Below, one piece after another: positions 42,942-52,340 of a DNA stretch of 64,000 bases. A program made the translations under genes and the position numbers. The first letter of the stretch is position 1. Each line of letters starts with the position of its first letter. The notes beneath the pieces were generated by a model that worked only from the letters and a program-made list of their open reading frames with translations, was not told where the DNA came from and made no database searches. The stretch comes from Pseudomonas guariconensis (lineage in GTDB: Bacteria > Pseudomonadota > Gammaproteobacteria > Pseudomonadales > Pseudomonadaceae). Location of the stretch: assembly GCF_900102675.1 (NCBI RefSeq), contig NZ_FMYX01000002.1, forward strand, positions 124,001-188,000. Reading direction: 5' to 3'.

Positions 42942-43045
42942 GCGGCGTCTCCTCCAATCTTCGACACGCCTGTTGGCGTCCTGGACAGGAGCGTAGGCAG
43001 CACGCCCAGCGCAAATGAACTATCTGTTTGCCACCTTTTGCGTCA

Positions 43046-44314
43046 TCACAGCCATTTCGCCAATGCCTGCACAAGCCGGTCCAGGGCCCCTTGATTGGCT
43101 TGCATCACGGCCTTGCCCGCCAGCCCCATGCGCCGGGCATCCTGTGGCAGCTCGATCAAGCGGCGTATAGCGCCAGCCAGTCCCTCGGCATCATCCACCT
43201 GCTGCAAGGCACCGGCCTCACGCAACATGGCGGTGATCTCGAGGAAATTGAACACATGTGGTCCCATGACCACCGGCAAGGCCAGCGCAGCAGGCTCCAG
43301 TGGGTTGTGCCCGCCGGTAGCCACCAGGCTTCCGCCGACGAAGGCGATATCAGCCAATGCGTAGAGGAACAGCAATTCGCCCATGGTGTCGCCCAACAGC
43401 ACCGCAGTCTGGCCGTTCACCGGCGTCCCCAGGGAGCGTCGCACCGTGGCGAACTGATCGCGGCACAAGGCATACACCGCATCGAAGCGCTCCGGATGAC
43501 GCGGCACCAGAATCAGCAGCGCATCACCATGAACCTGCAACAACTGCCGATGGGCCTCCAGGATCAGCGCATCCTCACCCTCGTGGGTACTGGCGGCGAT
43601 CCACACGGGGCGCTGCTCGGCGCCCCACTGTTCGCGCAAGGCCTTGGCACGTGGTTGCAGTTGCTCGTCGATTTTCAGGTCGAACTTGATCGAGCCGGTC
43701 ACCTGCACGCACTCGGGGCGCGCGCCCAAGCTGCGGAAACGCTCGGCCTCGACCTCGGTCTGCACGGCGATCAGGCTCATCTCAGCGAGCATCGGACCGG
43801 TCAGCCCGGCAAAGCGCGCGTAACCGCGGGCCGAACGCTCGGACAGCCGAGCATTGGCCAAGGCCACCGGGATACCGCGCTTGGTGCATTGGTGAATGTG
43901 GTTTGGCCACAGCTCGGTTTCCATTATGATGCCTAGCCGTGGCCGCACATGATCGAGGAAACGCCCGGCGGCCCACGGCAGATCGTATGGCAGGTAGCAA
44001 TGCTGAATGCGCGGCTCCTCGGCGAACATCGCACGGATCCGCTCCGACCCGGTCGGGGTCATGCAGGTCAGGGTAATGGGCAAGTCCGGGTAGGCCTTGA
44101 GCAGGGCGCGAATCATCGGCGCAGCAGCGATGCTCTCGCCTACCGACACCGCATGCACCCAGATGCCTCCCTGGCGCATGGGCGCAAGCTTGCAGGCAAA
44201 GCGCTCGGCGATGCGCTGGCCGTAGGCCGGGGCCTTGCGGGCACGCAGGTACAGGCGCAGCGCGACCAGCGGCAGGCCCAGGTGAAACAGCAAGGTATAG
44301 AGGGTTCTGTTCAT
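43046..44314 (-). CDS. waaA: Kdo transferase
   Basis: WaaA attaches Kdo residues to lipid IVA, the first step of LPS core assembly. The 422-residue GT-B enzyme begins with a membrane-proximal helix (MNRTLYTLLFHLG), has the catalytic Glu in VHAVSVGES, and the C-terminal donor-binding region GGSLVATGGHNPLEPA. The start at 44314 is chosen because homologues begin MNRTLYT; the frame extends nine codons upstream. The LysR gene is upstream on the same strand. Confidence 0.97.
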   Translation of the reverse strand: MNRTLYTLLFHLGLPLVALRLYLRARKAPAYGQRIAERFACKLAPMRQGGIWVHAVSVGESIAAAPMIRALLKAYPDLPITLTCMTPTGSERIRAMFAEEPRIQHCYLPYDLPWAAGRFLDHVRPRLGIIMETELWPNHIHQCTKRGIPVALANARLSERSARGYARFAGLTGPMLAEMSLIAVQTEVEAERFRSLGARPECVQVTGSIKFDLKIDEQLQPRAKALREQWGAEQRPVWIAASTHEGEDALILEAHRQLLQVHGDALLILVPRHPERFDAVYALCRDQFATVRRSLGTPVNGQTAVLLGDTMGELLFLYALADIAFVGGSLVATGGHNPLEPAALALPVVMGPHVFNFLEITAMLREAGALQQVDDAEGLAGAIRRLIELPQDARRMGLAGKAVMQANQGALDRLVQALAKWL

Positions 44315-44365
44315 GGCGACGCAGTGTACAAGGAACCGCAAGAAAAGGCCTGCAAGCGGCGAGCC

Positions 44366-45256
44366 TCAGCCAATCGCCCGCAGGTGCACGGCGAAGCGCT
44401 CGGCCAACCATTGCGCCGCCGGCCCCAACGGCTGGTCGCGGCGCCAAGCCAGCTCGACCACCAGCGCCGGCGGGCGCCACTCGCTGTCCAGTTCGACCAT
44501 GTGCGTTTGGTAGGTCGGATACTGCACCACATGCCGCGGCAGCCAGGCCCAGCCCAGGCCACGCATCAGCAGTTCAGCCATTGAATAGAAGCTGTCGGCG
44601 CGCCACACCTGCGGACTGATCGCCTCGCCACCCGGATAACCGCTTTGCTGGGGCGTGATCAGCAATTGCCGATGACGCGCCAGTTGCTGACGACTGACCC
44701 GCTGCTCACGGGCCAGCGGATGCCCCACGGCGCAGACCGTGACCATCTCGACGCTGCCCAGCGCCCGACGCTCCAGCGAGGCGGGAATCTGCTCGTGATG
44801 GAAGAACAACCCCAGGTCCGCACGCCGCTCGACCAGCTTGCGCGCCACATCCCCCTGAGCACCGCTGGCCAGTTGCACCTCGAGGAACGGAAAGCGGGTG
44901 GACAACTCGTCCAGGCTGTCGATGACCGGCTGGTAGGGCATGGCTTCGTCATTGGCTACCCGCAGCAGTGCTTCCTGCCCCCGCATCAATGCCAAGGCCC
45001 GGCCGTCCAGACGCTCGCACTGGCGTAGCAGCTCGCGGGCATCCTCGAGCAGGGCCGCACCACTCTCGGTCAAACGTGGCTGGCGCCCGCTGCTGCGCTC
45101 GAACAACGTTACGCCCAAGTCCGTCTCCAACAGCGCGATTGCATTGCTGATGGCTGACTGCGCCTTGCGCTGCTCCCGTGCGACAGCAGAAAACGACCGC
45201 AACTCGGCCACCCGCAGGAACAGACGCAGCTGATCCAGACTCCACTGCTCAGCCAT
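44366..45256 (-). CDS. LysR-type transcriptional regulator
   Basis: This 296-residue LTTR has an N-terminal winged helix-turn-helix (LRLFLRVAELRSFSAVAREQ, about 8-65) and a C-terminal effector domain. It is divergent from the small multidrug transporter gene, and a perfect dyad with a T-N11-A core lies just upstream of its ATG, so it probably controls itself and the neighbour. The effector is unknown. The start MAEQWSLDQL is preferred over a TTG five codons upstream. Confidence 0.93.
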   Translation of the reverse strand: MAEQWSLDQLRLFLRVAELRSFSAVAREQRKAQSAISNAIALLETDLGVTLFERSSGRQPRLTESGAALLEDARELLRQCERLDGRALALMRGQEALLRVANDEAMPYQPVIDSLDELSTRFPFLEVQLASGAQGDVARKLVERRADLGLFFHHEQIPASLERRALGSVEMVTVCAVGHPLAREQRVSRQQLARHRQLLITPQQSGYPGGEAISPQVWRADSFYSMAELLMRGLGWAWLPRHVVQYPTYQTHMVELDSEWRPPALVVELAWRRDQPLGPAAQWLAERFAVHLRAIG

Positions 45257-45260
45257 TGAA

Positions 45261-45281
45261 CCTATCTCCAAGTTAGATAGG
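45261..45281. promoter_or_regulatory. Perfect dyad, likely LysR operator
   Basis: CCTATCT-N7-AGATAGG is a perfect interrupted palindrome containing the LTTR core T-N11-A (45265 to 45277). It sits four bases upstream of the LysR start and just before the transporter promoter. Confidence 0.65.
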
Positions 45282-45288
45282 TAATGAC

Positions 45289-45316
45289 TTTACCGCATTT
45301 CACCTAGGCCTAGAAT
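45289..45316 (+). promoter_or_regulatory. Possible sigma-70 promoter of the SMR transporter gene
   Basis: TTTACC and TAGAAT are 16 bases apart on the plus strand, the second matching the -10 consensus at five of six positions. They lie immediately downstream of the LysR-type dyad. Confidence 0.45.
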
Positions 45317-45344
45317 GCGAGGCCTGGCAACGGAGACTCGCACC

Positions 45345-45677
45345 ATGAACGCATATACCTACCTGACCATCGCCATCTGCGCAGAAGTCATCGCCACCGC
45401 TTCCATGAAAGCTGTGAAGGGCTTGAGCACACCGCTGCCCCTGCTGTTGATGGTGTGCGGTTACGCCGTGGCGTTCTGGATGCTGACGCTGGTGGTGCGC
45501 AGCATTCCAGTGGGTATCGCCTACGCCATCTGGTCGGGCCTGGGCATCGTGCTGATCAGCGCGGTGGCGCTGGTGATCTATGGGCAGAAGCTGGACTTCC
45601 CGGCGATGCTGGGCATGGCCATGATCGTCGGCGGCGTGGTGGTGATCCAGCTGTTCTCCAAGACCGCGGGGCACTGA
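45345..45677 (+). CDS. Small multidrug resistance (EmrE-type) transporter
   Basis: This is a 110-residue four-helix proton-coupled exporter of the SMR family. The essential Glu14 in helix 1 (CAEVIATASMK) and the helix 3 signature YAIWSGLGIV are present. The substrate could be quaternary ammonium compounds, polyamines or guanidinium. The sequence shows the Qac/EmrE pattern, but I would not choose between them. GGAG lies nine bases before the ATG. Expression is likely governed by the divergent LysR protein. Confidence 0.93.
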   Translation: MNAYTYLTIAICAEVIATASMKAVKGLSTPLPLLLMVCGYAVAFWMLTLVVRSIPVGIAYAIWSGLGIVLISAVALVIYGQKLDFPAMLGMAMIVGGVVVIQLFSKTAGH

Positions 45678-45739
45678 GCGACAGCGCATTTCATGCACGC
45701 CCATGGGCGGCAAGCATCTTGCCCTGTGGTAGTGCCCTC

Positions 45740-45822
45740 TTCACCGGGCAAACCCGCCCTCACCGGTTCTTCGGCGCTCATAGGTACGCCGCTGTAACGG
45801 TGTGAGCGGGTTTACCCGCGAA
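45740..45822. repeat. Inverted pair of REP-like elements
   Basis: TTCACCGGGCAAACCCGCC (from 45740) and the reverse copy GAGCGGGTTTACCCGCGAA (45804-45822) match the putida REP core. They fill most of the 234-bp gap between the transporter and flavoprotein genes. The remaining bases show nothing else clear. Confidence 0.75.
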
Positions 45823-45911
45823 CGCGACAAAACGGTCTGCATCTCTCCCCGGACAAGCATCACGCCACAGCCTGTATACTGGGCAACTGTCCCAGTTCTA
45901 GAGGTGCCCGC

Positions 45912-47087
45912 ATGCCATCTGCCATTTCCACTGACGTGCTGATCGTCGGCGCCGGGGTCGCAGGCCTCTGGCTCAATGCCCGGCTGCAGCGCCTGGGGTA
46001 CTCGACCGTGCTGGTCGAGCGCGCCAGCCTCGGCGGCGAGCAGACCATCAAGTCCCAGGGCATCATCCACGGCGGTACCAAGTACGCCCTGCATGGCGCC
46101 CTGACCGGCGCATCGGAGGCCATCGCCGACATGCCTCGCCGCTGGCGCGAAGCACTGGCCGGCAACGGCGAGCTCGACCTCGGCAAGACCCGCATTCTCT
46201 CCGAAGCCCACTACCTGTGGTCTCCTGGCACCCTGGCCGGCAACCTCACCAGCTTCTTCGCCAGCAAAGCCGTGCGCGGTCGGGTCGATCAGGTCAAGGG
46301 CGATCAATTGCCCCCCGCTCTGCAGGATCGTGCCTTCAAGGGCAAGGTCTATCGCTTGGCCGAACTGGTCATCGACGTGCCCAGCCTGCTCGCCAACCTG
46401 GCCGAACTGGCCGGCGACAGCCTACTGGCCGGTGAGCGCATCGAACCCTTGAAAGAAGGCGACGAGCTCGTCGGCTTGCGTGTCGATGACCGTGAAATTC
46501 GTGCCCAACGCATCGTCCTCAGCGCCGGCGCGGGCACCGAGGCGCTGCTCCAGGCCCTGGGCCTGAGCCAACCCGCCATGCAACGCCGTCCGCTGCATAT
46601 GGTCATGGCCAAGGGGCCGAATCTCAAACCGCTCTACGCCCACTGCCTGGGCGGCGGCCCCAAGCCTCGGGTGACCGTCACCACCCACCCGGCTGCGGAC
46701 GGGCAGTGGGTTTGGTACCTGGGGGGGGATTTGGCCGAAGCCGAGGGGGTCGCCCGCGAGCCTGCGGCGCAGATCGCCGCGGCGCAAAAGGAAATCGCCA
46801 GCCTGTTGCCATGGGTCGACCAGAGCCCAGTTCGCTGGGCCACCCTGCGTGTCGACCGCGCAGAACCTGCGCAATCAGGCCTGGTACGCCCGGACAACGC
46901 CTTCCTGGCTGACCAGCAGCGCCTGCTGGTGGGCTGGCCGACGAAGCTGGCCCTGGCACCGGACTTTGCTGATCGCGTCTTGGCGAGCCTGGATCGGGAC
47001 GGCATCCGCCCCACCGCCCAACCGGACCTGACCGACTTGCCCCGCCCCCCGGTTGGCGTGCCTGCCTGGGAGCAACTGCTGCCATGA
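45912..47087 (+). CDS. FAD-dependent oxidoreductase (DAO superfamily)
   Basis: This 391-residue flavoprotein has the N-terminal dinucleotide motif VLIVGAGVAGLWLNARL and the following VERASLGGEQT, placing it in the D-amino-acid oxidase/GlpD superfamily. The substrate is unknown; GIIHGGTKYAL is reminiscent of 2-hydroxyacid and glycerol-phosphate oxidases but not diagnostic. Its stop overlaps the next start (ATGA), so it is translated together with the aldo/keto reductase. Orthologues keep this pairing in P. aeruginosa as I recall it. Confidence 0.87.
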   Translation: MPSAISTDVLIVGAGVAGLWLNARLQRLGYSTVLVERASLGGEQTIKSQGIIHGGTKYALHGALTGASEAIADMPRRWREALAGNGELDLGKTRILSEAHYLWSPGTLAGNLTSFFASKAVRGRVDQVKGDQLPPALQDRAFKGKVYRLAELVIDVPSLLANLAELAGDSLLAGERIEPLKEGDELVGLRVDDREIRAQRIVLSAGAGTEALLQALGLSQPAMQRRPLHMVMAKGPNLKPLYAHCLGGGPKPRVTVTTHPAADGQWVWYLGGDLAEAEGVAREPAAQIAAAQKEIASLLPWVDQSPVRWATLRVDRAEPAQSGLVRPDNAFLADQQRLLVGWPTKLALAPDFADRVLASLDRDGIRPTAQPDLTDLPRPPVGVPAWEQLLP

Positions 47088-47896
47088 GCCTGCCGACCCT
47101 GCACGACCTCCATCGCCCGCTGGGCAGCACCGGCCTGAAGGTCTCGCCGCTGGGCCTGGGCACCGTCAAGCTTGGCCGGGACCAGGGCGTCAAGTACCCC
47201 ACCGGTTTCACCATTCCAGGTGATGACGAGGCCCGGCTGTTGCTGGCCCAGGCGCGAGAGCTGGGTATCAATCTCATCGACACCGCCCCTGCCTATGGCC
47301 GCAGCGAGGAACGCCTGGGGCCGCTGTTGCGCGGGCAGCGCGACGAGTGGGTGATCGTCAGCAAAGTGGGTGAGGAGTTCGAGGACGGCCAGTCCCGATT
47401 CGACTTCAGCGCCGCCCATACTCGCCTGTCGGTGGAGCGCAGCCTGCGTCGTCTGGAGACCGACCGCATCGAGCTGGTGCTGGTGCATTCGGATGGCAAC
47501 GACCTGGCAATCCTCGAACAGCAAGGCGTCTACCAGACCCTCGCCGAACTCAAGCAGGAGGGCAAGATCCTCGGCTACGGCCTGTCCGGCAAGACCGTAG
47601 CCGGCGGACTCAAGGCGCTGGAGCAAGGCGACTGCGCCATGGTCACCTACAACCTCAACGAGCAGGCAGAACGCCCGGTGCTGGACTACGCTGCCGAACA
47701 CGGCAAGGCCATCCTGGTGAAAAAGGCCTTGGCCAGCGGGCACATCTGCCTCGCGCCCGGGGTCGATCCGGTGCAGGCCAGCTTCGAGCTGCTGTTCTCC
47801 CACCCGGGGGTGAGCAGTGCTATCGTCGGTACCATCAACCCGTTGCACCTGGCCCATAACGTGGCCACCGTCGCCCGAATCCTGGGACGGCCTTGA
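47084..47896 (+). CDS. Aldo/keto reductase
   Basis: This 270-residue TIM-barrel NAD(P)H-dependent reductase has the catalytic tetrad Asp and Tyr in LIDTAPAYGRSE, Lys in VIVSKVG and His in LVLVHSDG. The ATG overlaps the flavoprotein stop by four bases. The substrate is unknown. The tight pairing with an FAD oxidoreductase suggests successive redox steps on one compound. Confidence 0.92.
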   Translation: MSLPTLHDLHRPLGSTGLKVSPLGLGTVKLGRDQGVKYPTGFTIPGDDEARLLLAQARELGINLIDTAPAYGRSEERLGPLLRGQRDEWVIVSKVGEEFEDGQSRFDFSAAHTRLSVERSLRRLETDRIELVLVHSDGNDLAILEQQGVYQTLAELKQEGKILGYGLSGKTVAGGLKALEQGDCAMVTYNLNEQAERPVLDYAAEHGKAILVKKALASGHICLAPGVDPVQASFELLFSHPGVSSAIVGTINPLHLAHNVATVARILGRP

Positions 47897-47933
47897 ATCG
47901 CCCAGACGGGCGCCCAACGCAAGGAGGAGCCTC

Positions 47934-48884
47934 GTGCCGCGAACGCTGATCCGCAAGAACCCGAGCAACTTCAAAACTTTACCGCTGCATGTCGAAGCCA
48001 CGCCCGACGGCCTGACCTACAAGCCCATCGGCATGCCGTTGAACTTCTCCCAGGTGCAGCAGCGACGCAAAGCCATTCAGCTGGGCAACCCGGAGCGTTT
48101 TGTGGTCGAACTGGCCAACCTCGGGGTATCGGTGCGTCTGACCTTGCATTGGCAGCATCGCGATTACTGGGTGCTGGTGCGCCAGCGCCGCCAGGATCGC
48201 GGCGATGTCGTGCTCAAGCTTATTTCCGGTTATGTCCCGGCCCAGGAACTGAACCTGCCGCTGCACACCGCCATCCAGGAGGTGGCCGAGGAGTGCCTGA
48301 TGGAGACGCCCGAAGGCTGGCTCGGTGGGCGTTTCAACGATACCTGGCTGCCAGCCCCCTACGCCGACGCCCTGCACTACCGCGAGGCATTACCGTTTGT
48401 TCTGTCCCCCGAGTCCGGTGCAGCCCGTCCGGTTCACTGCGACAACCTCATGCTGCTGGAACGCCCACGCGCCTATGTGCACCTGCCAACGGCATCCCTG
48501 CAGTTGATCTATGACCTTCGCCTGCAGGTCCCCCGGGAGGCCAAGTCGCTCAGTTTGTTCCATGTCGACGAACGGCTGGAAGGCGACCGACTGGTCGCAC
48601 GCCTGAACCGCAAGCGCCCTGACTTGTATCTGATGCCACTGATCGATGGCCAGCCCACGGCCGAGCTCTATACCTTGAAGAAAGACCAACTGGTGCCTGC
48701 AAGCACCCGCGGTCTGTACCTGGCCGAAAGCTTTGCCCGACAGGAAGGCTGGGTGGTGAAGGATGAGCGGATTCGTTGGAAAGAGTGGATCAAGCAACAA
48801 GGCCTTGAGCAGGTGCCGACCTCGCACCTGCAGCGATTCAGCGATAAGGCGCGGGCGCTGTTGCAGCGCGCACTGCACAAGTAA
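47934..48884 (+). CDS. Unknown protein with Nudix-like motif
   Basis: This is a 316-residue cytoplasmic protein. The GTG start at 47934 has an excellent AAGGAGGAG ribosome site; the longer open frame reaching back into the aldo/keto reductase gene is rejected. Residues 99-123 resemble a Nudix box: Gly99, Glu105, then QEVAEECLM with Glu116, Glu119 and Glu120. Spacing is two residues too long and Gln replaces Arg. Surrounding beta-rich sequence (YWVLVRQRRQDRG, VVLKLISGYV) fits a Nudix fold. I do not recognise a characterised homologue. It is the third gene of the flavoprotein-reductase unit. Confidence 0.82.
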   Translation: MPRTLIRKNPSNFKTLPLHVEATPDGLTYKPIGMPLNFSQVQQRRKAIQLGNPERFVVELANLGVSVRLTLHWQHRDYWVLVRQRRQDRGDVVLKLISGYVPAQELNLPLHTAIQEVAEECLMETPEGWLGGRFNDTWLPAPYADALHYREALPFVLSPESGAARPVHCDNLMLLERPRAYVHLPTASLQLIYDLRLQVPREAKSLSLFHVDERLEGDRLVARLNRKRPDLYLMPLIDGQPTAELYTLKKDQLVPASTRGLYLAESFARQEGWVVKDERIRWKEWIKQQGLEQVPTSHLQRFSDKARALLQRALHK

Positions 48885-48906
48885 CGACAGCAGGCCTTAC
48901 AGGCCA

Positions 48907-48960
48907 ATCGCGTGACAAGCTCCCCACAAGCATTGCGCTATGGGGGAATTGTCACGCGAT
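48907..48960. repeat. Long perfect inverted repeat between convergent genes
   Basis: ATCGCGTGACAA (48907-48918) and TTGTCACGCGAT (48949-48960) are perfect 12-bp arms, with an inner TCCCC/GGGGA pairing. There is no T tract. It may end transcripts from both sides or stabilise them. Confidence 0.6.
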
Positions 48961-48974
48961 ACCTACGTTGCAGA

Positions 48975-50396
48975 TCAGTGCTTGCGGATCTTCTCGACGA
49001 TGGCGGTGGTCGAGCTGTTCTCCACCAGTCCCAGTACCTTCACGGTGCCACCGTAGGCCTTGACGATATCGGCGCCGACCACCTGGTCGATGCCATAGTC
49101 GCCGCCCTTGACCAGCACGTCCGGTTTGACCTGGCTGAGCAGGTTTTCCGGCGTGCCTTCAGGGAAACTGATGACCCAATCCACAGCCCCCAGGCCAGCC
49201 AGTACGGCCATGCGACGGTCGACACTGTTGATTGGACGACCCGGCCCTTTGAGACGGCTGACCGAAGCATCGTCATTGACCGCCACGATCAGGCGGTCAC
49301 CTTGAGCGCGAGCCTGTTCCAGATAGGTCACATGCCCAGCGTGGAGAATGTCGAAACACCCGTTGGTGAAGACGATCTTTTCGTTGTGTGCCCGGGCATC
49401 ATCGATGGCCAGCAGCAACTGGTCGAGGGTGAGCACGCCGCGCTCGGAGCCCTCTTCACGCTGGATCGCCCGGCGCAGCTCCGGCGCGCTGATGGCAGCG
49501 GTACCCAGTTTGCCGACCACGATACCTGCAGCCAGGTTGGCCAGCGCGACAGCGTGGGGAAGATCCTCGCCGGCGGCAATGGCTGCGGCCAGGGTCGAGA
49601 TCACGGTATCGCCGGCACCGGTGACATCGAACACTTCACGGGCCCGGGCGGGCAGGTGCAGCGCCGGGTGCCCGGTGCGCAGCAGGGTCATGCCATGCTC
49701 GCCACGGGTCACGAGCAGCGCGCCCAGTTCCAGATCCTGGAGCAATTGCAGACCCTTGGCGACCAGTTCGGCCTCGTCGGCGCAACGACCTACGATCGTC
49801 TCGAACTCGCTGAGGTTCGGGGTGATCAGACTGGCGCCACGGTAGATGGAGAAGTCCTTGCCCTTGGGGTCGGCCAACACTGGAATGCCCTTGGCCCGCG
49901 CCGCCTGGATCAAGCTCTGATGGTTCTTCAGCGCCCCCTTGCCGTAGTCGGACAGGACCAGCACCTTGATGCCTTCGAGCAGCTCATCGACCTCCTCGCC
50001 CAACGACAACGGGTCGGTGGCGAACGGTTCTTCGAAATCGATGCGCAACAGCTGTTGGTGACGGCTCATGACCCGCAGCTTGACGATGGTCGGCTGATGA
50101 GCGATGCGCTGGAAGACCGAGCGCACACCTGCAGCCTGCAGGCTGTTGGCGAGGCTGTCGGCAGCCTCGTCCTGACCGGTCACGCCGACCAGCGAGGCAG
50201 GCGCGCCAAGGGCAGCGATGTTCAGTGCGACGTTGGCCGCGCCGCCGGGGCGATCCTCGATCTGCTCGACCTTGACCACCGGCACCGGTGCTTCGGGAGA
50301 GATCCGCGAGGTACCGCCATGCCAGTAGCGGTCGAGCATGACATCACCGACCACCAGGACCGGGGCTTGATCGAAACGCGGCATGGACAACTTCAT
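48975..50396 (-). CDS. hldE: Bifunctional heptose kinase/adenylyltransferase
   Basis: HldE makes ADP-heptose for the LPS inner core. The 473-residue protein joins an N-terminal ribokinase-like domain ([28 protein letters not shown]) to a C-terminal nucleotidyltransferase domain with [16 protein letters not shown]. The start [10 protein letters not shown] at 50396 is preferred over a TTG two codons upstream. It is downstream of msbA on the same strand. Confidence 0.97.
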   Translation of the reverse strand: MKLSMPRFDQAPVLVVGDVMLDRYWHGGTSRISPEAPVPVVKVEQIEDRPGGAANVALNIAALGAPASLVGVTGQDEAADSLANSLQAAGVRSVFQRIAHQPTIVKLRVMSRHQQLLRIDFEEPFATDPLSLGEEVDELLEGIKVLVLSDYGKGALKNHQSLIQAARAKGIPVLADPKGKDFSIYRGASLITPNLSEFETIVGRCADEAELVAKGLQLLQDLELGALLVTRGEHGMTLLRTGHPALHLPARAREVFDVTGAGDTVISTLAAAIAAGEDLPHAVALANLAAGIVVGKLGTAAISAPELRRAIQREEGSERGVLTLDQLLLAIDDARAHNEKIVFTNGCFDILHAGHVTYLEQARAQGDRLIVAVNDDASVSRLKGPGRPINSVDRRMAVLAGLGAVDWVISFPEGTPENLLSQVKPDVLVKGGDYGIDQVVGADIVKAYGGTVKVLGLVENSSTTAIVEKIRKH

Positions 50397-50494
50397 GGGC
50401 AACCCATATGAAAAATAATGAACAGGGGCAGGATATTAGCACAGGGTCGGCGACGGCTTTATGGCCAGCTGCGATCTGTGCGTTACCAATGATG

Positions 50495-50517
50495 ATCGGG
50501 GCCGAGAGGGCCCCGAT
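50495..50517 (-). terminator. Hairpin after msbA
   Basis: The arms ATCGGGGCC and GGCCCCGAT have a five-base loop, just past the msbA stop, and are preceded on the plus strand by a run of eight G (50521-50528). On the minus strand no T tract follows, so it is probably a weak or Rho-assisted end, or leaves read-through to hldE. Confidence 0.5.
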
Positions 50518-50528
50518 TCAGGGGGGGG

Positions 50529-52340
50529 TCAGGTGATATCGGCCTTTTCCGGCTCATCCAGCCCCATGGCGTGCAAGCGGGCATAATGGCCATTGGCCTG
50601 GAGCAGCTCGGCGTGGGTGCCACGCTCCACCAGGCGGCCTTGGTCCATGACCAGAATCAGGTCGGCCTTCTCGATGGTCGACAGGCGGTGGGCGATCACC
50701 AGGGTGGTGCGGCCTTCCATCACGTGGTCCAACGCCGCCTGGATGTGCCGCTCGGATTCGGTATCCAGTGCCGAGGTCGCCTCGTCGAGGATCAGCAGCG
50801 GTGCGTTCTTGAGCAGTGCGCGGGCAATCGCCAAGCGCTGGCGCTGGCCACCGGAAAGCAGCACGCCGTTCTCGCCGACTTCGGTGTCGAAACCCTTGGG
50901 TAGCTGGTCGACGAAATCCTTGGCGTAGGCATCGGCAGCCGCCGCCTCGATCGCCTCACGCGGCGCACCGGCCAGGTCGCCATAGGCGATGTTGTTGGCC
51001 ACGGTATCGTTGAACAGAGTGACGTGTTGCGTCACCTGGGACACATGTCGACGCAGATTGCGCAGTCGGTATTGTTCGATCTCCACGCCATCGAGCAGGA
51101 TCTGCCCCTGATCATGGTGATAGAAGCGTGGAATCAGCGCCGCCAGCGTGGACTTGCCGCTGCCGGAACGCCCAACCAGTGCGATCATCTGCCCAGGCTC
51201 GGCGGTAAAGCTGATGTCGCTCAGTACCTGGCGCTCGGTGCCTGGGTAGGTGAAGCTGAGGTTGCGCACCTCCAGGCGGCCTTCCACCTTGTCCTTTTCC
51301 ACGGTACCGGTGTCCACCTCGGGCTTCTCGTCCAACTGCTCGAAGATGCTCTCGGCGCCGGCCAGGCCCTTCTGGATGGTCGAGCTGACTTCCGAAAGCT
51401 GGCGGATCGGCTTGGGCAGCAGGCCCGCGGCGGTGATGTAAGCCACCAGGTCGCCCGCCGAAGCATCGCCACGCAGGAACAGCACCAGGAACATCAGCGC
51501 GGCCATGGCGCTGTAGATCACCAGCTGCAGCATCGGCGTGTACAGCGCGCCGGTCTTGGTCATGCGCAGTTGTTTGTCCGTATTGCTCTGGCTGGCGTTG
51601 CTGAAGCGACGCTGCTCGTAGGCCTCGCCGCCGAAGCTGCGGACCACGCGATAGCCCTGGATGGTCTCGGAGGCTACATGGGTGACGTCCCCCATGGCCA
51701 CCTGGATCTTCTTGCTCTGCTTGCGAAACTTCTTGCTCGCGGTGCTGACCATCAGGGCGATGACCGGCAGGATGGCAACCATCACCAAGGTCAGCTTCCA
51801 GTTCATCCACAGCAGGTAGGCGAACAGGAACACCACGGTCAGGCCTTCGCGAATCACCACTTTGATCGCATCGGTGGCGGCGCCGGTGACCATGGTCACG
51901 TTGAAGGTGATGCGGGAAATCAGGTGACCGGAGTTGTGGCTGTCGAAATAGCGGTTCGGCAGCACCAACAGCTTGTTGAACAACTCCACCCGCAGGTCAT
52001 GCACCAACCCCAGGGAGACCTTGGCCAGGTAGTAGTTGCCCAGGAACGAGCCCAGGCCCTGCCAGGCTGCGATCAGGATGATCAGCAACGGCACGGCCTG
52101 CAGCAACTGCATGTCTTTGAGGTAGGGCACGTCCGGGAACAGGACCGCCTGTGGATCGCTCAATCCATCGACGAAATACTTGAGAATCCCCGCCAGCATC
52201 GGCTGGGTGGAGGCGAAGATCACGAAGCCCACGATACTCAGCAGGAAAATGCCGATATAGGGTTTGACGTAGCTCAGCAGCCGGAAGTAGATCTTCAGGC
52301 TGGAGGTTTGCTCCGCCGGTAGCGGTGTTTCGGCCATCAT
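50529..52340 (-). CDS. msbA: Lipid A/core flippase MsbA
   Basis: MsbA is the ABC exporter that flips lipid A-core across the inner membrane. The 603-residue half-transporter has six membrane helices (about 20-330) and a nucleotide-binding domain with Walker A GRSGSGKSTLAALI, signature LSGGQRQRLAIARAL and Walker B LLILDEATSALD. Two ATGs open the gene; the first is annotated. hldE follows 132 bp downstream. Confidence 0.97.
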   Translation of the reverse strand: MMAETPLPAEQTSSLKIYFRLLSYVKPYIGIFLLSIVGFVIFASTQPMLAGILKYFVDGLSDPQAVLFPDVPYLKDMQLLQAVPLLIILIAAWQGLGSFLGNYYLAKVSLGLVHDLRVELFNKLLVLPNRYFDSHNSGHLISRITFNVTMVTGAATDAIKVVIREGLTVVFLFAYLLWMNWKLTLVMVAILPVIALMVSTASKKFRKQSKKIQVAMGDVTHVASETIQGYRVVRSFGGEAYEQRRFSNASQSNTDKQLRMTKTGALYTPMLQLVIYSAMAALMFLVLFLRGDASAGDLVAYITAAGLLPKPIRQLSEVSSTIQKGLAGAESIFEQLDEKPEVDTGTVEKDKVEGRLEVRNLSFTYPGTERQVLSDISFTAEPGQMIALVGRSGSGKSTLAALIPRFYHHDQGQILLDGVEIEQYRLRNLRRHVSQVTQHVTLFNDTVANNIAYGDLAGAPREAIEAAAADAYAKDFVDQLPKGFDTEVGENGVLLSGGQRQRLAIARALLKNAPLLILDEATSALDTESERHIQAALDHVMEGRTTLVIAHRLSTIEKADLILVMDQGRLVERGTHAELLQANGHYARLHAMGLDEPEKADIT

